The notes: generated from the letters alone by a model not told the origin. Counted from the stretch's first letter, positions 1 to 8,068 are shown. The stretch is 25,017 bases of DNA from Rhodobacterales bacterium UBA3089 (GCA_002367255.1 DFBD01000107.1:1-25017); one strand, 5' to 3'. Made by a program: numbers and translations.

Positions 1-197
1 CACGGGAAGTTTGCGACAGAACCAACAATATCCCTTGGAGGGCTTGCAGGCAATGAGCCAGACTTCCACGCATTTCATCACAAATGCGTTAATTTCATCT
101 TGGCCTTCAAGGTTCATTGTTGGTGTTCTATTGTTGGAAACACTGGGAATTAGATCGTCGCGAACCTTTGTGACTACATCTTGCGAAAGGACGATAC

Positions 198-401
198 ATG
201 AATGACTTGGGGAATCTACAAAGAAAACCAATAGTCGTTCGGGGCAAAAAGTTCACCCGTAAATATCCGGAGGAAATACCGCTGGGGCGATTTGCGACCC
301 CTGGAGAAGTCAGTAAACCGGTCTGCTTTTTGCTGTCCGATGATGCGAGCTATATCACTGGTCAGACCCTTGTCGTGAACGGTGGTTCCCGAATGGAATA
401 G
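198..401 (+). pseudogene. C-terminal remnant of a short-chain dehydrogenase (SDR)
   Basis: This 67-codon frame carries only the end of a classical SDR: a VRGKKF segment, then PVCFLLSD, ASYITGQ and NGGSRM, the normal C-terminal substrate-loop and tail region. A full SDR is about 250 residues, so the Rossmann TGxxxGxG motif and the catalytic Ser/Tyr/Lys are missing. An in-frame TGA lies at 171-173. None of the three forward frames in bases 1-197 shows the YxxxK or PG region that should precede the tail, so the front was deleted or replaced. By eye about 30 of the last 54 residues match the end of the intact SDR at 12459-13253, which makes it a likely paralog. The ATG has a good ribosome site (aaagga, 6 nt spacer), so a small peptide could still be made. 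It lies 42 bp before the crotonase gene. Confidence 0.7.
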
Positions 402-443
402 CTGATTCGAAAGACCCTTTACTTAATATAAACTGGAGTAGAA

Positions 444-1250
444 ATGACCGATAAATTTCTAGAAATCACCCGACGGGATGGGGTTGTCACCCTGACGATG
501 AACTTGCCCGGGGAACGCAACGCATTGCCCGGGCCCGAGGCCTGCACCGAATTTGAGGACGCCTGCCGAGATGCAACGCTGGATACGTCCGTTACTGCGG
601 TGATTTTGACCGGTGCTGGCACCGCATTCAGTGCTGGAGGGAACCTCAAGCAAATGCGTGATCGCAATGGTATGGTTCCGGGCAAAAATGCTGCTGAAAC
701 CAGGCATTCTTATAGAAACAACGTGCAGAAAATCGCCCGCTCGGTCTATCAACTCGAAGTGCCGACTATCGCCGCCATCAATGGTCCGGCCATCGGGGCG
801 GGTATGGATTTTGCCATGATGTGTGACATCCGGATATCGTCTGAAAAAGCGATATACGCGGAGAGCTTCGTCAAACTAGGTATCATACCGGGTGGTCCGG
901 GGTCGTGGATTTTGCCACGGTTGGTTGGGGCATCCAAGGCGGCGGAGCTGTCTTTTACCGGTGATACTTTTGATGCCGCCGAGGCATTAAGGCTCGGGTT
1001 GGTGTCGCAGGTTGTTGCCCATGACGATCTGATGCAGGTCGCCAATGATTTGGCTGACCGAATTTCCCAAAATCCGGTTCATGCTGTTCGTATGACCAAG
1101 CGGTTGCTGCGGGTTGGAGAGCATTCGCAATTGGAAACCATGATGGAACTTTCCGCTGCCTATCAGGCGATTGTCCATGAAACCGACGATCACCGTGAGG
1201 CCGTCGCTGCGATGCTTGAAAAGCGCAAACCCAACTATACTGGGAACTGA
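444..1250 (+). CDS. Enoyl-CoA hydratase/isomerase family protein (crotonase fold)
   Basis: This 268-residue protein has the usual crotonase length and layout. The oxyanion-hole segments are visible as AFSAGGNL (residues 61-68) and GPAIGAG (114-120), followed by MMCDIR and the LGIIPGG turn. The two catalytic glutamates of classical hydratases (rat mitochondrial E144 and E164) are replaced: the first aligns with Asp122 and the second with Phe142. An isomerase, or another crotonase reaction on a CoA thioester, is therefore as likely as hydration. The start has a GGAG site 7-8 nt upstream. The gene follows the SDR remnant and is separated from the dehydrogenase pair by about 330 bp containing a GC-rich hairpin, so it may be its own transcription unit. 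Family assignment is firm; substrate is unknown. Confidence 0.9.
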   Translation: MTDKFLEITRRDGVVTLTMNLPGERNALPGPEACTEFEDACRDATLDTSVTAVILTGAGTAFSAGGNLKQMRDRNGMVPGKNAAETRHSYRNNVQKIARSVYQLEVPTIAAINGPAIGAGMDFAMMCDIRISSEKAIYAESFVKLGIIPGGPGSWILPRLVGASKAAELSFTGDTFDAAEALRLGLVSQVVAHDDLMQVANDLADRISQNPVHAVRMTKRLLRVGEHSQLETMMELSAAYQAIVHETDDHREAVAAMLEKRKPNYTGN

Positions 1251-1256
1251 CGCCTT

Positions 1257-1278
1257 CGGGGCGGCTCAGACCGCCCCG
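1257..1278 (+). terminator. GC-rich hairpin after the crotonase gene
   Basis: A perfect 8-bp stem (cggggcgg / ccgccccg, 1257-1264 with 1271-1278) with a 6-nt loop begins 7 nt after the crotonase stop codon. No T-run follows, so this is at best a weak intrinsic terminator or a 3'-end stabiliser. Its position supports an end of transcription here. Confidence 0.45.
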
Positions 1279-1466
1279 ACATACACTTGCATCGGACAGC
1301 TTTCATGTGCGCCTCACTCGCCACGACAATTCACGTATATTCCGCACGCGAAACGTGCTTTTCCTCTTGTCAAAGCCCTTTTGCAGGTGCTTGCGGAAGG
1401 CTATCAAATGCCGCTCCGGTCTGTGAAAACGAGCCAGACAAAACACAAGTATAATAACCACCTTAT

Positions 1467-1500
1467 TCCGCATACTTCATCCACATGATGAATATACGGA
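1467..1500. promoter_or_regulatory. Imperfect palindrome, candidate operator upstream of the left acyl-CoA operon
   Basis: The left arm tccgcatacttcat (1467-1480) pairs with the right arm atgaatatacgga (1488-1500) around a 7-nt spacer. The arms match except for one substitution and one extra base in the left arm. The site lies 77 bp before the chosen dehydrogenase start. Its size and symmetry suit a dimeric regulator such as a TetR or IclR protein, both encoded in this window. Which protein binds is not shown by the sequence. Confidence 0.45.
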
Positions 1501-1577
1501 TTTAGCGACAAACTGTTGCTGCCAAAAATATGGGTTCTAGACTACGACGAAAGCTACAAGGTAAAGGCGAATATACG

Positions 1578-2708
1578 ATGGTCTGGCGGCACGATAACGA
1601 AATGCAGCGAATGCTGCGTGATAGCATAGAGGCACATGTAAGCGCGAACCACAGCACGGACCGAGTTCGTGAATGCCGTGAAATGCGTGCGGGGTTTGAT
1701 CCACAAGAATGGAGGGCCATGGCGGATCTTGGCTGGACGGGCGTTTTGCTCTCGGAAGAAAACGGTGGCACGGGTCTACCGCTTTCCGAAGCGTTGCCGC
1801 TGGCGGAGGTTGTTGGCCGAAATTTGATTCCGGAGCCCTTTGTGGCGTCGGCGATCATGGCCGCAACTGTCCTGAATGCTGCGGATAACAAAGTCTCTCA
1901 AGTCATTGCGGAACCACTTGCAGATGGGTCTCGCGTTATAACGCTCGCCTTTCAGGAGCAGACGGGCATGAAAGGTGCGACCGTGCCTTCGGTCACCTGC
2001 AAAAACGGCAAGCTTGTTGGAAATAAGCTGTTTGTTCCCGCCTGGAGCGATATCACGGATTTGCTTGTCACTTGTATTCTGGACGGAGATCTGGCGATTG
2101 TATTCATCCCCGGAAATGCCGAGGGCCTTGCCGCATCGCCTGCTAAAATGAGCGACGGCAGTCTTATGACAACGCTGGAATTTTCCGGTGTTGCGGTTGA
2201 ACCAGAAAATATATTGCTGCAAGGGCAGCCGGCGCTGGATGCGCTTAATCTGGCGATTGCAAATGGCACATTGGCGCTTTGCGCTCAGATGGAAGGGCTG
2301 GCGACCGCAGCCTTTGAGATTACCGTCGATTACATGAAAAGTAGGGTGCAGTTTAATCAGCCCATCTCGGATTTTCAGGCAAATCGCTTTACTATGGTGG
2401 ACCTGAACGGCGAAATTGAACTTGGTGGTGCATCATGGCGTCAAGCTTTGCTTAACCTCGATGAAAATAGATTTGAAGCCGCGCGTGTAAGCATTTCTGC
2501 GGCGAAAGCCCGGTGTTCCGAAATGGTTCTTGCTGTGACAAAAGCCAGCATTCAGTACCACGGCGGCATAGGATTCACTGAAGAAGCGGATATTGGCCTG
2601 TACTTGAAAGCCGCGCTGAGGTTGTCACCCTGGCTTGGTGGTGCAGTATATCACCGCATGGCGGCCTATGATATGTACCGGGAGGGTCAAGTTGATGCTG
2701 GAAAATAA
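1578..2708 (+). CDS. Acyl-CoA dehydrogenase, small-subunit type
   Basis: The product is a 376-residue acyl-CoA dehydrogenase-fold protein, predicted to act with the next gene in alpha,beta-desaturation of an acyl-CoA. Visible landmarks are the N-terminal helical region with ENGGTGLPLSEA (61-72), the FAD-contact segment SRVQFNQPISDFQANRF (255-271) and the C-terminal YHGGIGFTEEADIGLYLK (327-344). Where IVD/LCAD-type enzymes carry the helix-G catalytic Glu, this protein reads AIANGTLAL, with no acidic residue. It resembles the non-catalytic or FAD-holding partner of heteromeric ACADs. An in-frame ATG exists at 1530; 1578 was chosen because the family N-terminus starts about there and AAAGG lies 10 nt before it. 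The last codons overlap the large-subunit gene by 14 bp. Confidence 0.88.
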   Translation: MVWRHDNEMQRMLRDSIEAHVSANHSTDRVRECREMRAGFDPQEWRAMADLGWTGVLLSEENGGTGLPLSEALPLAEVVGRNLIPEPFVASAIMAATVLNAADNKVSQVIAEPLADGSRVITLAFQEQTGMKGATVPSVTCKNGKLVGNKLFVPAWSDITDLLVTCILDGDLAIVFIPGNAEGLAASPAKMSDGSLMTTLEFSGVAVEPENILLQGQPALDALNLAIANGTLALCAQMEGLATAAFEITVDYMKSRVQFNQPISDFQANRFTMVDLNGEIELGGASWRQALLNLDENRFEAARVSISAAKARCSEMVLAVTKASIQYHGGIGFTEEADIGLYLKAALRLSPWLGGAVYHRMAAYDMYREGQVDAGK

Positions 2709-3873
2709 CCACGAAGATATGAGTATCTTGAGCGATGACGCGTTTCGGATGAAATTTCGCGACTGGCTTGAGACAACTTATCCTGACGAATGGAAAAACC
2801 CGGTGGTCTTCAGGTTGCACGGTGCCGAGGAAACCCGGTGGTTGCGGATGCTATGCGACGGCGGGTTTCGCTGCCCAAGTTGGCCGCGTGAATATGGCGG
2901 AATGGGATTGGGATTGCGCAAGCAGCTGATTTACCATGAAGAATTAGAGAGGATTGGAGCCGCCCGCAATGTTGACACTGGGGCGACGCTGCTGGGAGCT
3001 ACCATAATTCGGCACGGAACCGACGCGCAAAAACAGAAATACTTGCCAGAAGTATTAAACGGTGACTGTCTATGGTGTCAGGGATTTTCAGAACCAAACG
3101 CCGGATCGGACCTTGCAAGCCTGAAAACAACTGCGGTGTTGGACGGAGACGAGTACGTCATTAACGGCACGAAAATCTGGACGACGATGGCACCTTTTTC
3201 GCACAAGATATTTCTCTTGGCTCGCACCGATATGAATGCCCCGCGCCCACAGCAAGGTATTTCCATGCTGATTGTGGATGACATGAAGCAAGAGGGTATG
3301 ACCGTTAGCTCAATCACAAACCTGAATGGCGAGGCCGAGTTTGCGCAGGTATTTTTCGATGATGTTCGAATTCCAGTAACCAATGTTATTTACGAGGTGA
3401 ATAAAGGTTGGGATGTTGCCAAAGCCATGCTTGGCGATGAGCGGATTTTTATCGGCAGCCCCACCCTCGCCAACCAGACGTTTGCTGTGCTTGAAGAATT
3501 GATTTCTAAAATGGGGAAGGACACGGACACGATATTCAAAGCAGAAGTTGCCAAGGCATTTTGTGATTTGAATGATTTACGCGCGTTGTTCGCCCAAGTC
3601 TGCGACGCAGCCATTCGCGGTGTTGCTGATGGAAAAACCTATTCGACGATTAAAATGCAGGCCTCGGAGACTTTCAAACGGATTTCGGATACTTTGATCA
3701 ACGTTGCACAAGAATATGGTCCGTCTGTGGGGCATCCGGACCTCGACGGATTCGAAAAGGACATTCTTGCATTCTTTTTGATCGCCCGCCCGTCGACCAT
3801 TTATGGTGGGGCTAGCGAAATTCAAAAAACCATTATTGCACGCGATATTTTTGGCCCACCGGCCAAACGCTGA
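2695..3873 (+). CDS. Acyl-CoA dehydrogenase, large catalytic-subunit type
   Basis: This 392-residue FAD enzyme has the classical ACAD architecture: an N-terminal helical domain with PREYGGMGLG (64-73), a beta domain with GFSEPNAGSDLASLKT (130-145) and KIWTT (160-164), and a C-terminal helical domain ending with IYGGASEIQKTIIARD. The MCAD-type base position in that last motif is Gly371, while helix G has GDER with Glu249, the position used by isovaleryl- and long-chain-type enzymes. This should therefore be the catalytic subunit. The start at 2695 is set by a strong GGAGGG site 8 nt upstream; a longer frame from 2635 would overlap the previous gene by 74 bp. The 14-bp overlap with the small-subunit gene suggests translational coupling and a heteromeric complex. 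Confidence 0.92.
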   Translation: MLENNHEDMSILSDDAFRMKFRDWLETTYPDEWKNPVVFRLHGAEETRWLRMLCDGGFRCPSWPREYGGMGLGLRKQLIYHEELERIGAARNVDTGATLLGATIIRHGTDAQKQKYLPEVLNGDCLWCQGFSEPNAGSDLASLKTTAVLDGDEYVINGTKIWTTMAPFSHKIFLLARTDMNAPRPQQGISMLIVDDMKQEGMTVSSITNLNGEAEFAQVFFDDVRIPVTNVIYEVNKGWDVAKAMLGDERIFIGSPTLANQTFAVLEELISKMGKDTDTIFKAEVAKAFCDLNDLRALFAQVCDAAIRGVADGKTYSTIKMQASETFKRISDTLINVAQEYGPSVGHPDLDGFEKDILAFFLIARPSTIYGGASEIQKTIIARDIFGPPAKR

Positions 3874-3896
3874 CACCCCAAAATTAGGAACCAAAA

Positions 3897-5144
3897 ATGA
3901 CCGACACACAACAACCCTTGCAGGATGGCCCGTTAACGGGATTAACCGTCATTGACCTAACCCGCGTAGTTGCTGGCCCCCTTGCCACACAAACATTGGG
4001 CGACCTTGGTGCAGACGTAATCAAAATCGAGCGTCAGATTACGGGAGACGATAACCGTTCCGTTGGCCCCCCTTGGATGAACAGCAGAGATGGCGAAACA
4101 CTGGAGCAGTCGACCTATTTCCATTCGGTGAACCGGAATAAACGTTCAATCACTGTGGACTACCGCAATCCGGAAGGTGCCGACCTCATTCGCAAACTGG
4201 CATCCACTGCGGATATATTTATTGAAAATTACCGCCCCGGGACGTTGGCAAAATACGGCCTCGGCTATGAAGAGTTGTCCAAACTCAATCCACGGCTGAT
4301 TTATTGTTCGGTGAGCGGATTTGGACAAACCGGTCCTTATGCCAGCAGGTCAGGCTATGATTATTTAGCGCAGGCAATGTCCGGTGCGATGAGCGTGACC
4401 GGCCTTGCGGACGGTCAACCCGGCGCAGGACCGCTGCGGGTTGGCATTCCGATGGCTGACATAATGTCAGCGATGCAGGCCACTATAGGTGTTTTGGCAG
4501 CGGTGACCGCGCGCAATATTTCGGGAAAAGGACAGCACATAGATGTGTCATTGTTCGAAACCCAATTCGCAGCGTTGCTAAATCCGGTGGCCGCCTATTT
4601 CAACGCAGGTGTCGAGTTGCCACGAATGGGAAATAACCATCCGAGCGCTGTCCCCTATGGCGTCTTTCCTGTCGATGATGGGCACATCGTTATAGCCACC
4701 TTCAATGACCGCGAATTTATTAGATTAGCCAAGGTTTTGGGGCACCCAGAATGGTGTGACGACATCCGCTATAACACCAATGGTGCGCGCGTCGAAAACC
4801 GAGACCTAATCCGCGGTGCGATCATTGAGGCCTTAAAAGGTACTAAAAAGGATGACTGGGTTCGAATTATGAATGAAGCGACGGTCTCTTGTGGTCCGAT
4901 TAACACAATTCCGGACATGGAACATGACCCCCATATGTTGGCGCGTGACATGATCGTGAGCCAGCCCCATCAAAGGATGGGAACGGTTCGATCGCCCGGA
5001 TTACCTATCAAATTATCAGATACACCAGCAACGTATCGACATGTCGCTCCGGAACTTGGTCAACACAGTGCAGAGATTTTGCGTGACGCCTTGGGGTTGA
5101 GTGAAGAAGAAATCGAAGGGCTGATCAAGCGCGGCGTGATTTAA
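3897..5144 (+). CDS. Family III CoA-transferase (CaiB/BaiF type)
   Basis: The 415-residue protein is a full-length family III CoA-transferase, which moves CoA from a donor thioester to a carboxylic acid through a mixed anhydride on an aspartate. The N-terminal RVVAGPLATQTLGDLGADVIKIE block (23-45) and the FRPG-like NYRPGTLAKYGLGYEEL are typical. The catalytic Asp is read as Asp188 in GIPMADI. An AGGA site precedes the ATG. It sits 23 bp after the ACAD pair and before the DUF35/thiolase-fold pair, so it probably feeds substrate CoA esters to them. A close paralog lies at 9230-10462 in the opposing operon, well over half identical by eye. Donor and acceptor cannot be deduced. Confidence 0.93.
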   Translation: MTDTQQPLQDGPLTGLTVIDLTRVVAGPLATQTLGDLGADVIKIERQITGDDNRSVGPPWMNSRDGETLEQSTYFHSVNRNKRSITVDYRNPEGADLIRKLASTADIFIENYRPGTLAKYGLGYEELSKLNPRLIYCSVSGFGQTGPYASRSGYDYLAQAMSGAMSVTGLADGQPGAGPLRVGIPMADIMSAMQATIGVLAAVTARNISGKGQHIDVSLFETQFAALLNPVAAYFNAGVELPRMGNNHPSAVPYGVFPVDDGHIVIATFNDREFIRLAKVLGHPEWCDDIRYNTNGARVENRDLIRGAIIEALKGTKKDDWVRIMNEATVSCGPINTIPDMEHDPHMLARDMIVSQPHQRMGTVRSPGLPIKLSDTPATYRHVAPELGQHSAEILRDALGLSEEEIEGLIKRGVI

Positions 5145-5311
5145 CCCCGCTTGGCCTCACTCATAGTTTCGCCCTGAGATCATCACATACTTGCTTTGTC
5201 ACGGTCGGGAATTGTTTGTGTTAGTGCCACTTGATATTATGCCATGAGACATTTGATTTCACTCGGCCAGACCAAAGGCGCGTGGGTGATGAAATAAGAA
5301 CGGAACCAAAT

Positions 5312-5680
5312 ATGTCAAATCCAATACAGGCTGAAAAAGAATACCGTGAATATCTTGAGCAAGGGCGCCTCATGTTGTTGCGCGACAATGAAAGCGGCAA
5401 ATGTATGTTCTACCCGCGCGTGGTTGCACCGGGTACGGGTTCTACTGATTTAGAATGGGTAGAGGCTTCGGGAAAAGGGACGGTTTATTCAGTAACAACT
5501 GTTCGCCAGCGTCCACCTAGCCCTGGTTACAACGTTTCTTTGATCGACCTTGAAGAGGGGCCACGCATGATGGCTCGTGTCGAAGGGCTTGCTCCGGATG
5601 ACGTGAAAATCGGTCAGAAAGTAACAGCACGCTTCATTCAGGAAGATGATGTGGCACTTGTTGTTTTCGACCCGGTTTAG
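5312..5680 (+). CDS. DUF35 OB-fold protein, partner of the thiolase-fold enzyme
   Basis: This 122-residue protein matches the DUF35 pattern: a short N-terminal helix, a rubredoxin-like segment (about 22-50) and an OB-fold with GKGTVYSVTTVRQ (54-66) and a LIDLEEGPRMMARV strand (77-90). DUF35 proteins form obligate complexes with thiolase-fold enzymes, for example ChsH2/Ltp2 and BbsA/BbsB, where they shape the active site or bind CoA. The usual four zinc-binding cysteines are not there; only Cys31 (GKCMFYPR) remains, so the zinc ribbon is probably metal-free. A longer frame opens at 5231, but the domain begins at the ATG at 5312, which has a modest GGA site. About 165 bp separate it from the transferase gene and 50 bp from the thiolase-fold gene. 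Confidence 0.85.
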   Translation: MSNPIQAEKEYREYLEQGRLMLLRDNESGKCMFYPRVVAPGTGSTDLEWVEASGKGTVYSVTTVRQRPPSPGYNVSLIDLEEGPRMMARVEGLAPDDVKIGQKVTARFIQEDDVALVVFDPV

Positions 5681-5700
5681 CCCGGATCAATCCACTCGAT

Positions 5701-5720
5701 TTAACATAAGTTAACATAAG
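5701..5720. repeat. Tandem 10-bp duplication before the thiolase-fold gene
   Basis: The decamer ttaacataag occurs twice back to back (5701-5710 and 5711-5720). The second copy runs into the AAGGA ribosome site of the gene at 5731. It may be a replication-slippage duplication in a leader, or two copies of a small binding site. Confidence 0.6.
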
Positions 5721-5730
5721 GAATCCGAAC

Positions 5731-6882
5731 ATGGACAACTTCCCTCGCGCAAAAACAGCCGTAGTGGGCGCAGCAACTTTCGGCCTTGGCGAGGCCCATG
5801 GCTATAGCTCTATAGAAATGGCCGCCCATGCTGGCGTCGAAGCCCTGAAAATGGCGGGGCTGCGGACATCTGATGTGGACGCGTTGTTTATCTGCCTGCC
5901 TTTTGATGCAATGTCAGGTATCAGCCTTGCCGAATATTATGGGATTCACCCCAAACTTACCGATAATAACCGCACTGGCGGTTCCTCATCTGTCTCGCAG
6001 ATGGAACATGCGGCGCTCGCATTAGAGGCGGGAATTTGCGATGTCGCTTTGATTACCTACGGCAGCAATCAGCGGTCAGCAACTGGTAAATTGCAGACCC
6101 CTGTAGGATTGGGCGGCGTCGAGTCTGTTTACAAGCCGCGCAATCCGGTTTCCAGCTACGCACTTGCAGCGCATCGGCATATGCATGAATTTGGGACAAC
6201 CAGAGAGCAGTTGGCACAGGTGGCACTGTCAGCCAGACAATGGGCCAAGCTTAACCCCGAGGCTTTCGAGCAAGGTGATCTAACCCTTGATGACGTTTTG
6301 AGTTCCAGAATGGTTTCCGACCCTCTGACGGTTCGGGATTGCTGTTTGATCACTGACGGTGCCGGAGCTATGGTTATGACCCGCGCCGACAAAGCGCGCG
6401 ATATTTGCAAAAACCCCGCCTATCTTTTGGGCGCTGCTGCCGCAACCACGCATATGAGTATCTCTTCAATGCCTGATTTGACGCGCACTGCGGCGATCGA
6501 ATCCGGCGCGCGGGCTTATGCACAGGCTGGCGTAAGAGCAGCCGATATCGACGTTCTGTCGCTTTATGATGCCTTCACCATTAACGTTCTGTTGTTTTTG
6601 GAGGATCTTGGATTTTGCGCAAAGGGCGAAGGCGGCGCATTTGTCAGTGACGGGCGCATCGCACCGGGCGGCCAATTACCCGTTAACACCAATGGTGGCG
6701 GTCTGTCATGCTGCCATCCCGGGCAATATGGCATGTTTGCAAATATCGAAGCGATACGCCAGGTGATGGGATTGGCAGACAAACGCCAGATTAGCGATGT
6801 AAACTTGGCGCTAGCCCATACCAACGGCGGCAATCTGTCCAGCCAAGCTACGGCCATCTTTGGGTCGTCATCGACTGTTTAA
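5731..6882 (+). CDS. Thiolase-fold enzyme, SCP2/Ltp2-like, lacking the nucleophilic Cys
   Basis: The 383-residue protein has the SCP2-thiolase fold. Landmarks are the region DNNRTGGSSSVSQMEHA (78-94) where thiolases carry their nucleophilic Cys, LYDAFTINVLLFLEDLGF (278-295), NTNGGGLSCCHPGQYG (319-334) and a C-terminal AHTNGGNLSSQ (362-371). The nucleophile region holds Gly/Ser instead of Cys, while His329 is kept. This is the state seen in Ltp2-type retro-aldolases, which cleave tertiary 3-hydroxyacyl-CoA and act with a DUF35 partner. Tyr279 and Tyr333 lie in conserved active-site loops and are candidate acid/base residues (inference). The immediately preceding DUF35 gene supports a two-protein complex. 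A canonical thiolase reaction appears less likely. It is the last gene of the left operon. Confidence 0.88.
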   Translation: MDNFPRAKTAVVGAATFGLGEAHGYSSIEMAAHAGVEALKMAGLRTSDVDALFICLPFDAMSGISLAEYYGIHPKLTDNNRTGGSSSVSQMEHAALALEAGICDVALITYGSNQRSATGKLQTPVGLGGVESVYKPRNPVSSYALAAHRHMHEFGTTREQLAQVALSARQWAKLNPEAFEQGDLTLDDVLSSRMVSDPLTVRDCCLITDGAGAMVMTRADKARDICKNPAYLLGAAAATTHMSISSMPDLTRTAAIESGARAYAQAGVRAADIDVLSLYDAFTINVLLFLEDLGFCAKGEGGAFVSDGRIAPGGQLPVNTNGGGLSCCHPGQYGMFANIEAIRQVMGLADKRQISDVNLALAHTNGGNLSSQATAIFGSSSTV

Positions 6883-6990
6883 GCCCATTGTTCCATTTGC
6901 GGGCCAAGCTATAATCGAGTTGCGATGTTTCTGGGCTCAGCAAATAGAACCAATGATCATATCGGCGTGGCGTAATTGCCATTTTCGACA

Positions 6991-7004
6991 GCCCCGAGAG
7001 GGGC
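6991..7004. terminator. Small hairpin between convergent operons
   Basis: The inverted repeat gcccc-gaga-ggggc lies in the 142-bp gap between two convergent genes (ends at 6882 and 7025). The stem is only 5 bp and no clear T-run follows on either strand. It is at most a weak bidirectional terminator, but no better candidate is visible in this gap. Confidence 0.3.
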
Positions 7005-7024
7005 AGTCAGCGTCTGATGTGTGT

Positions 7025-8068
7025 TTAACCTTCGGTCAATCCAATCAAATTCGGCCATAGGTTTTCTCTGCCGCCCAAGACCACTTGCCGACCGATTTCT
7101 TCAGCCCAGAAATGTTCGTTTCCAGCCTCTTCGCGCCATTGCCATAGCCGGCGCGTGAAATAATGCAGGATGTGCTCTTCGGTCACTCCGATTGCGCCAT
7201 GTGTTTCGTGGGCAATTGATGCCACCAACGCAACCGGCGCAGACGCACGTTGCTTGGCAATTGCGATTTCTAACGAGCCTCGCCCCTTATCCATTCCCAT
7301 TGCCGCCAATTTCACAGCCGCATTGGTTGCCGCCATTTCACCAGCCAATTGAGCTACAAGCTGTTGCACTGCCTGAAACTTTCCGATCGGTCGGCCGAAT
7401 TGTGTTCGGGTGTTACAATATTCTATCGTCATTTCCAGAATACGGGCCATTGCCCCCGATATCTGCGATGATCGTAGAAACGCCATTGCGTGGGTTAAAC
7501 CAAATGAGCCGTCTAGTGTTCCTATCTGGATCGGCGCACAATTCTCCAATACGACCTTTTGTGAAGGAACCCGCCCTATCGTATCAGCGGGGGCAATACT
7601 GGCAGCTGAGGCAGTATCAATCAAACAGATTTCTTGCGTATCCTGCTTGGATATTTCCACCAAAGTTAAAGACGGACCAGACGCCCATGGCACAAGAATA
7701 GTTCCCGTGACAGAACCATCAGTGTTGGATTCAACAGTTCCCAGCGCCACATGTGGGGCGTTGTCATTTACCTCAATGCCAGCATTTGAACTGGCCCATT
7801 GGGAAATGATCCGCTCGCCCAAATCCGTTGGGGATGCGTAATACCCCAGCAATTCAAAAATTTTGGCGGAGTCTTTCCAGCCGAGGCCTGCACCGCCATC
7901 GTCCTCAGGCAACATCGCAACGTCGAACCCCAACTCTGCAATCAATTTTTCGTGGCCAAGTCCGGTTTCGCCCTTTTCAATCTTGTCCATTGTTTGCGCA
8001 TCGGCAAAGTCGGCCAATACCCGAGCCAAGCCATCGACCATCAGTTGTGATATTTCAGCATTGCTCAT
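7025..8068 (-). CDS. Acyl-CoA dehydrogenase, small-subunit type
   Basis: A 347-residue ACAD-fold protein, slightly short for the family (about 380). Landmarks are LPEDDGGAGLGWKDS (53-67), the FAD-contact segment RTQFGRPIGKFQAVQ (221-235) and HGAIGVTEEHILHYFTRR (290-307). The helix-G site reads AMAFLRSSQ with no catalytic Glu, and the beta domain lacks the strong SEPxAGSD motif, so it is probably the non-catalytic partner. Its ATG overlaps the TGA of the large-subunit gene (ATGA, 8065-8068), which implies coupled synthesis. It belongs to a different subgroup from the small subunit at 1578-2708, so the two ACAD pairs are not simple recent copies. It is the last gene of the right operon. Confidence 0.88.
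   Translation of the reverse strand: MSNAEISQLMVDGLARVLADFADAQTMDKIEKGETGLGHEKLIAELGFDVAMLPEDDGGAGLGWKDSAKIFELLGYYASPTDLGERIISQWASSNAGIEVNDNAPHVALGTVESNTDGSVTGTILVPWASGPSLTLVEISKQDTQEICLIDTASAASIAPADTIGRVPSQKVVLENCAPIQIGTLDGSFGLTHAMAFLRSSQISGAMARILEMTIEYCNTRTQFGRPIGKFQAVQQLVAQLAGEMAATNAAVKLAAMGMDKGRGSLEIAIAKQRASAPVALVASIAHETHGAIGVTEEHILHYFTRRLWQWREEAGNEHFWAEEIGRQVVLGGRENLWPNLIGLTEG

Larger units (their letters stand above)
1251..1577. other. Intergenic region with hairpin and candidate operator
   Basis: About 330 bp without a convincing gene lie between the crotonase and the first acyl-CoA dehydrogenase. The region holds the hairpin at 1257-1278 and the imperfect palindrome at 1467-1500. It is the most likely site for the promoter of the dehydrogenase-to-thiolase genes. 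Reading frames inside it have no recognisable protein features. Confidence 0.5.

Noticed and set aside
1..219. Open reading frame on the - strand running off the left edge, with protein-like composition
   Set aside because: It overlaps the SDR remnant and its start, has no clear ribosome site, and I recognise no family in it. Sequence beyond the left edge would decide.
7192..7841. Long + strand frames opposite the small-subunit dehydrogenase
   Set aside because: They are antisense shadows of a well-supported gene and have no family resemblance.
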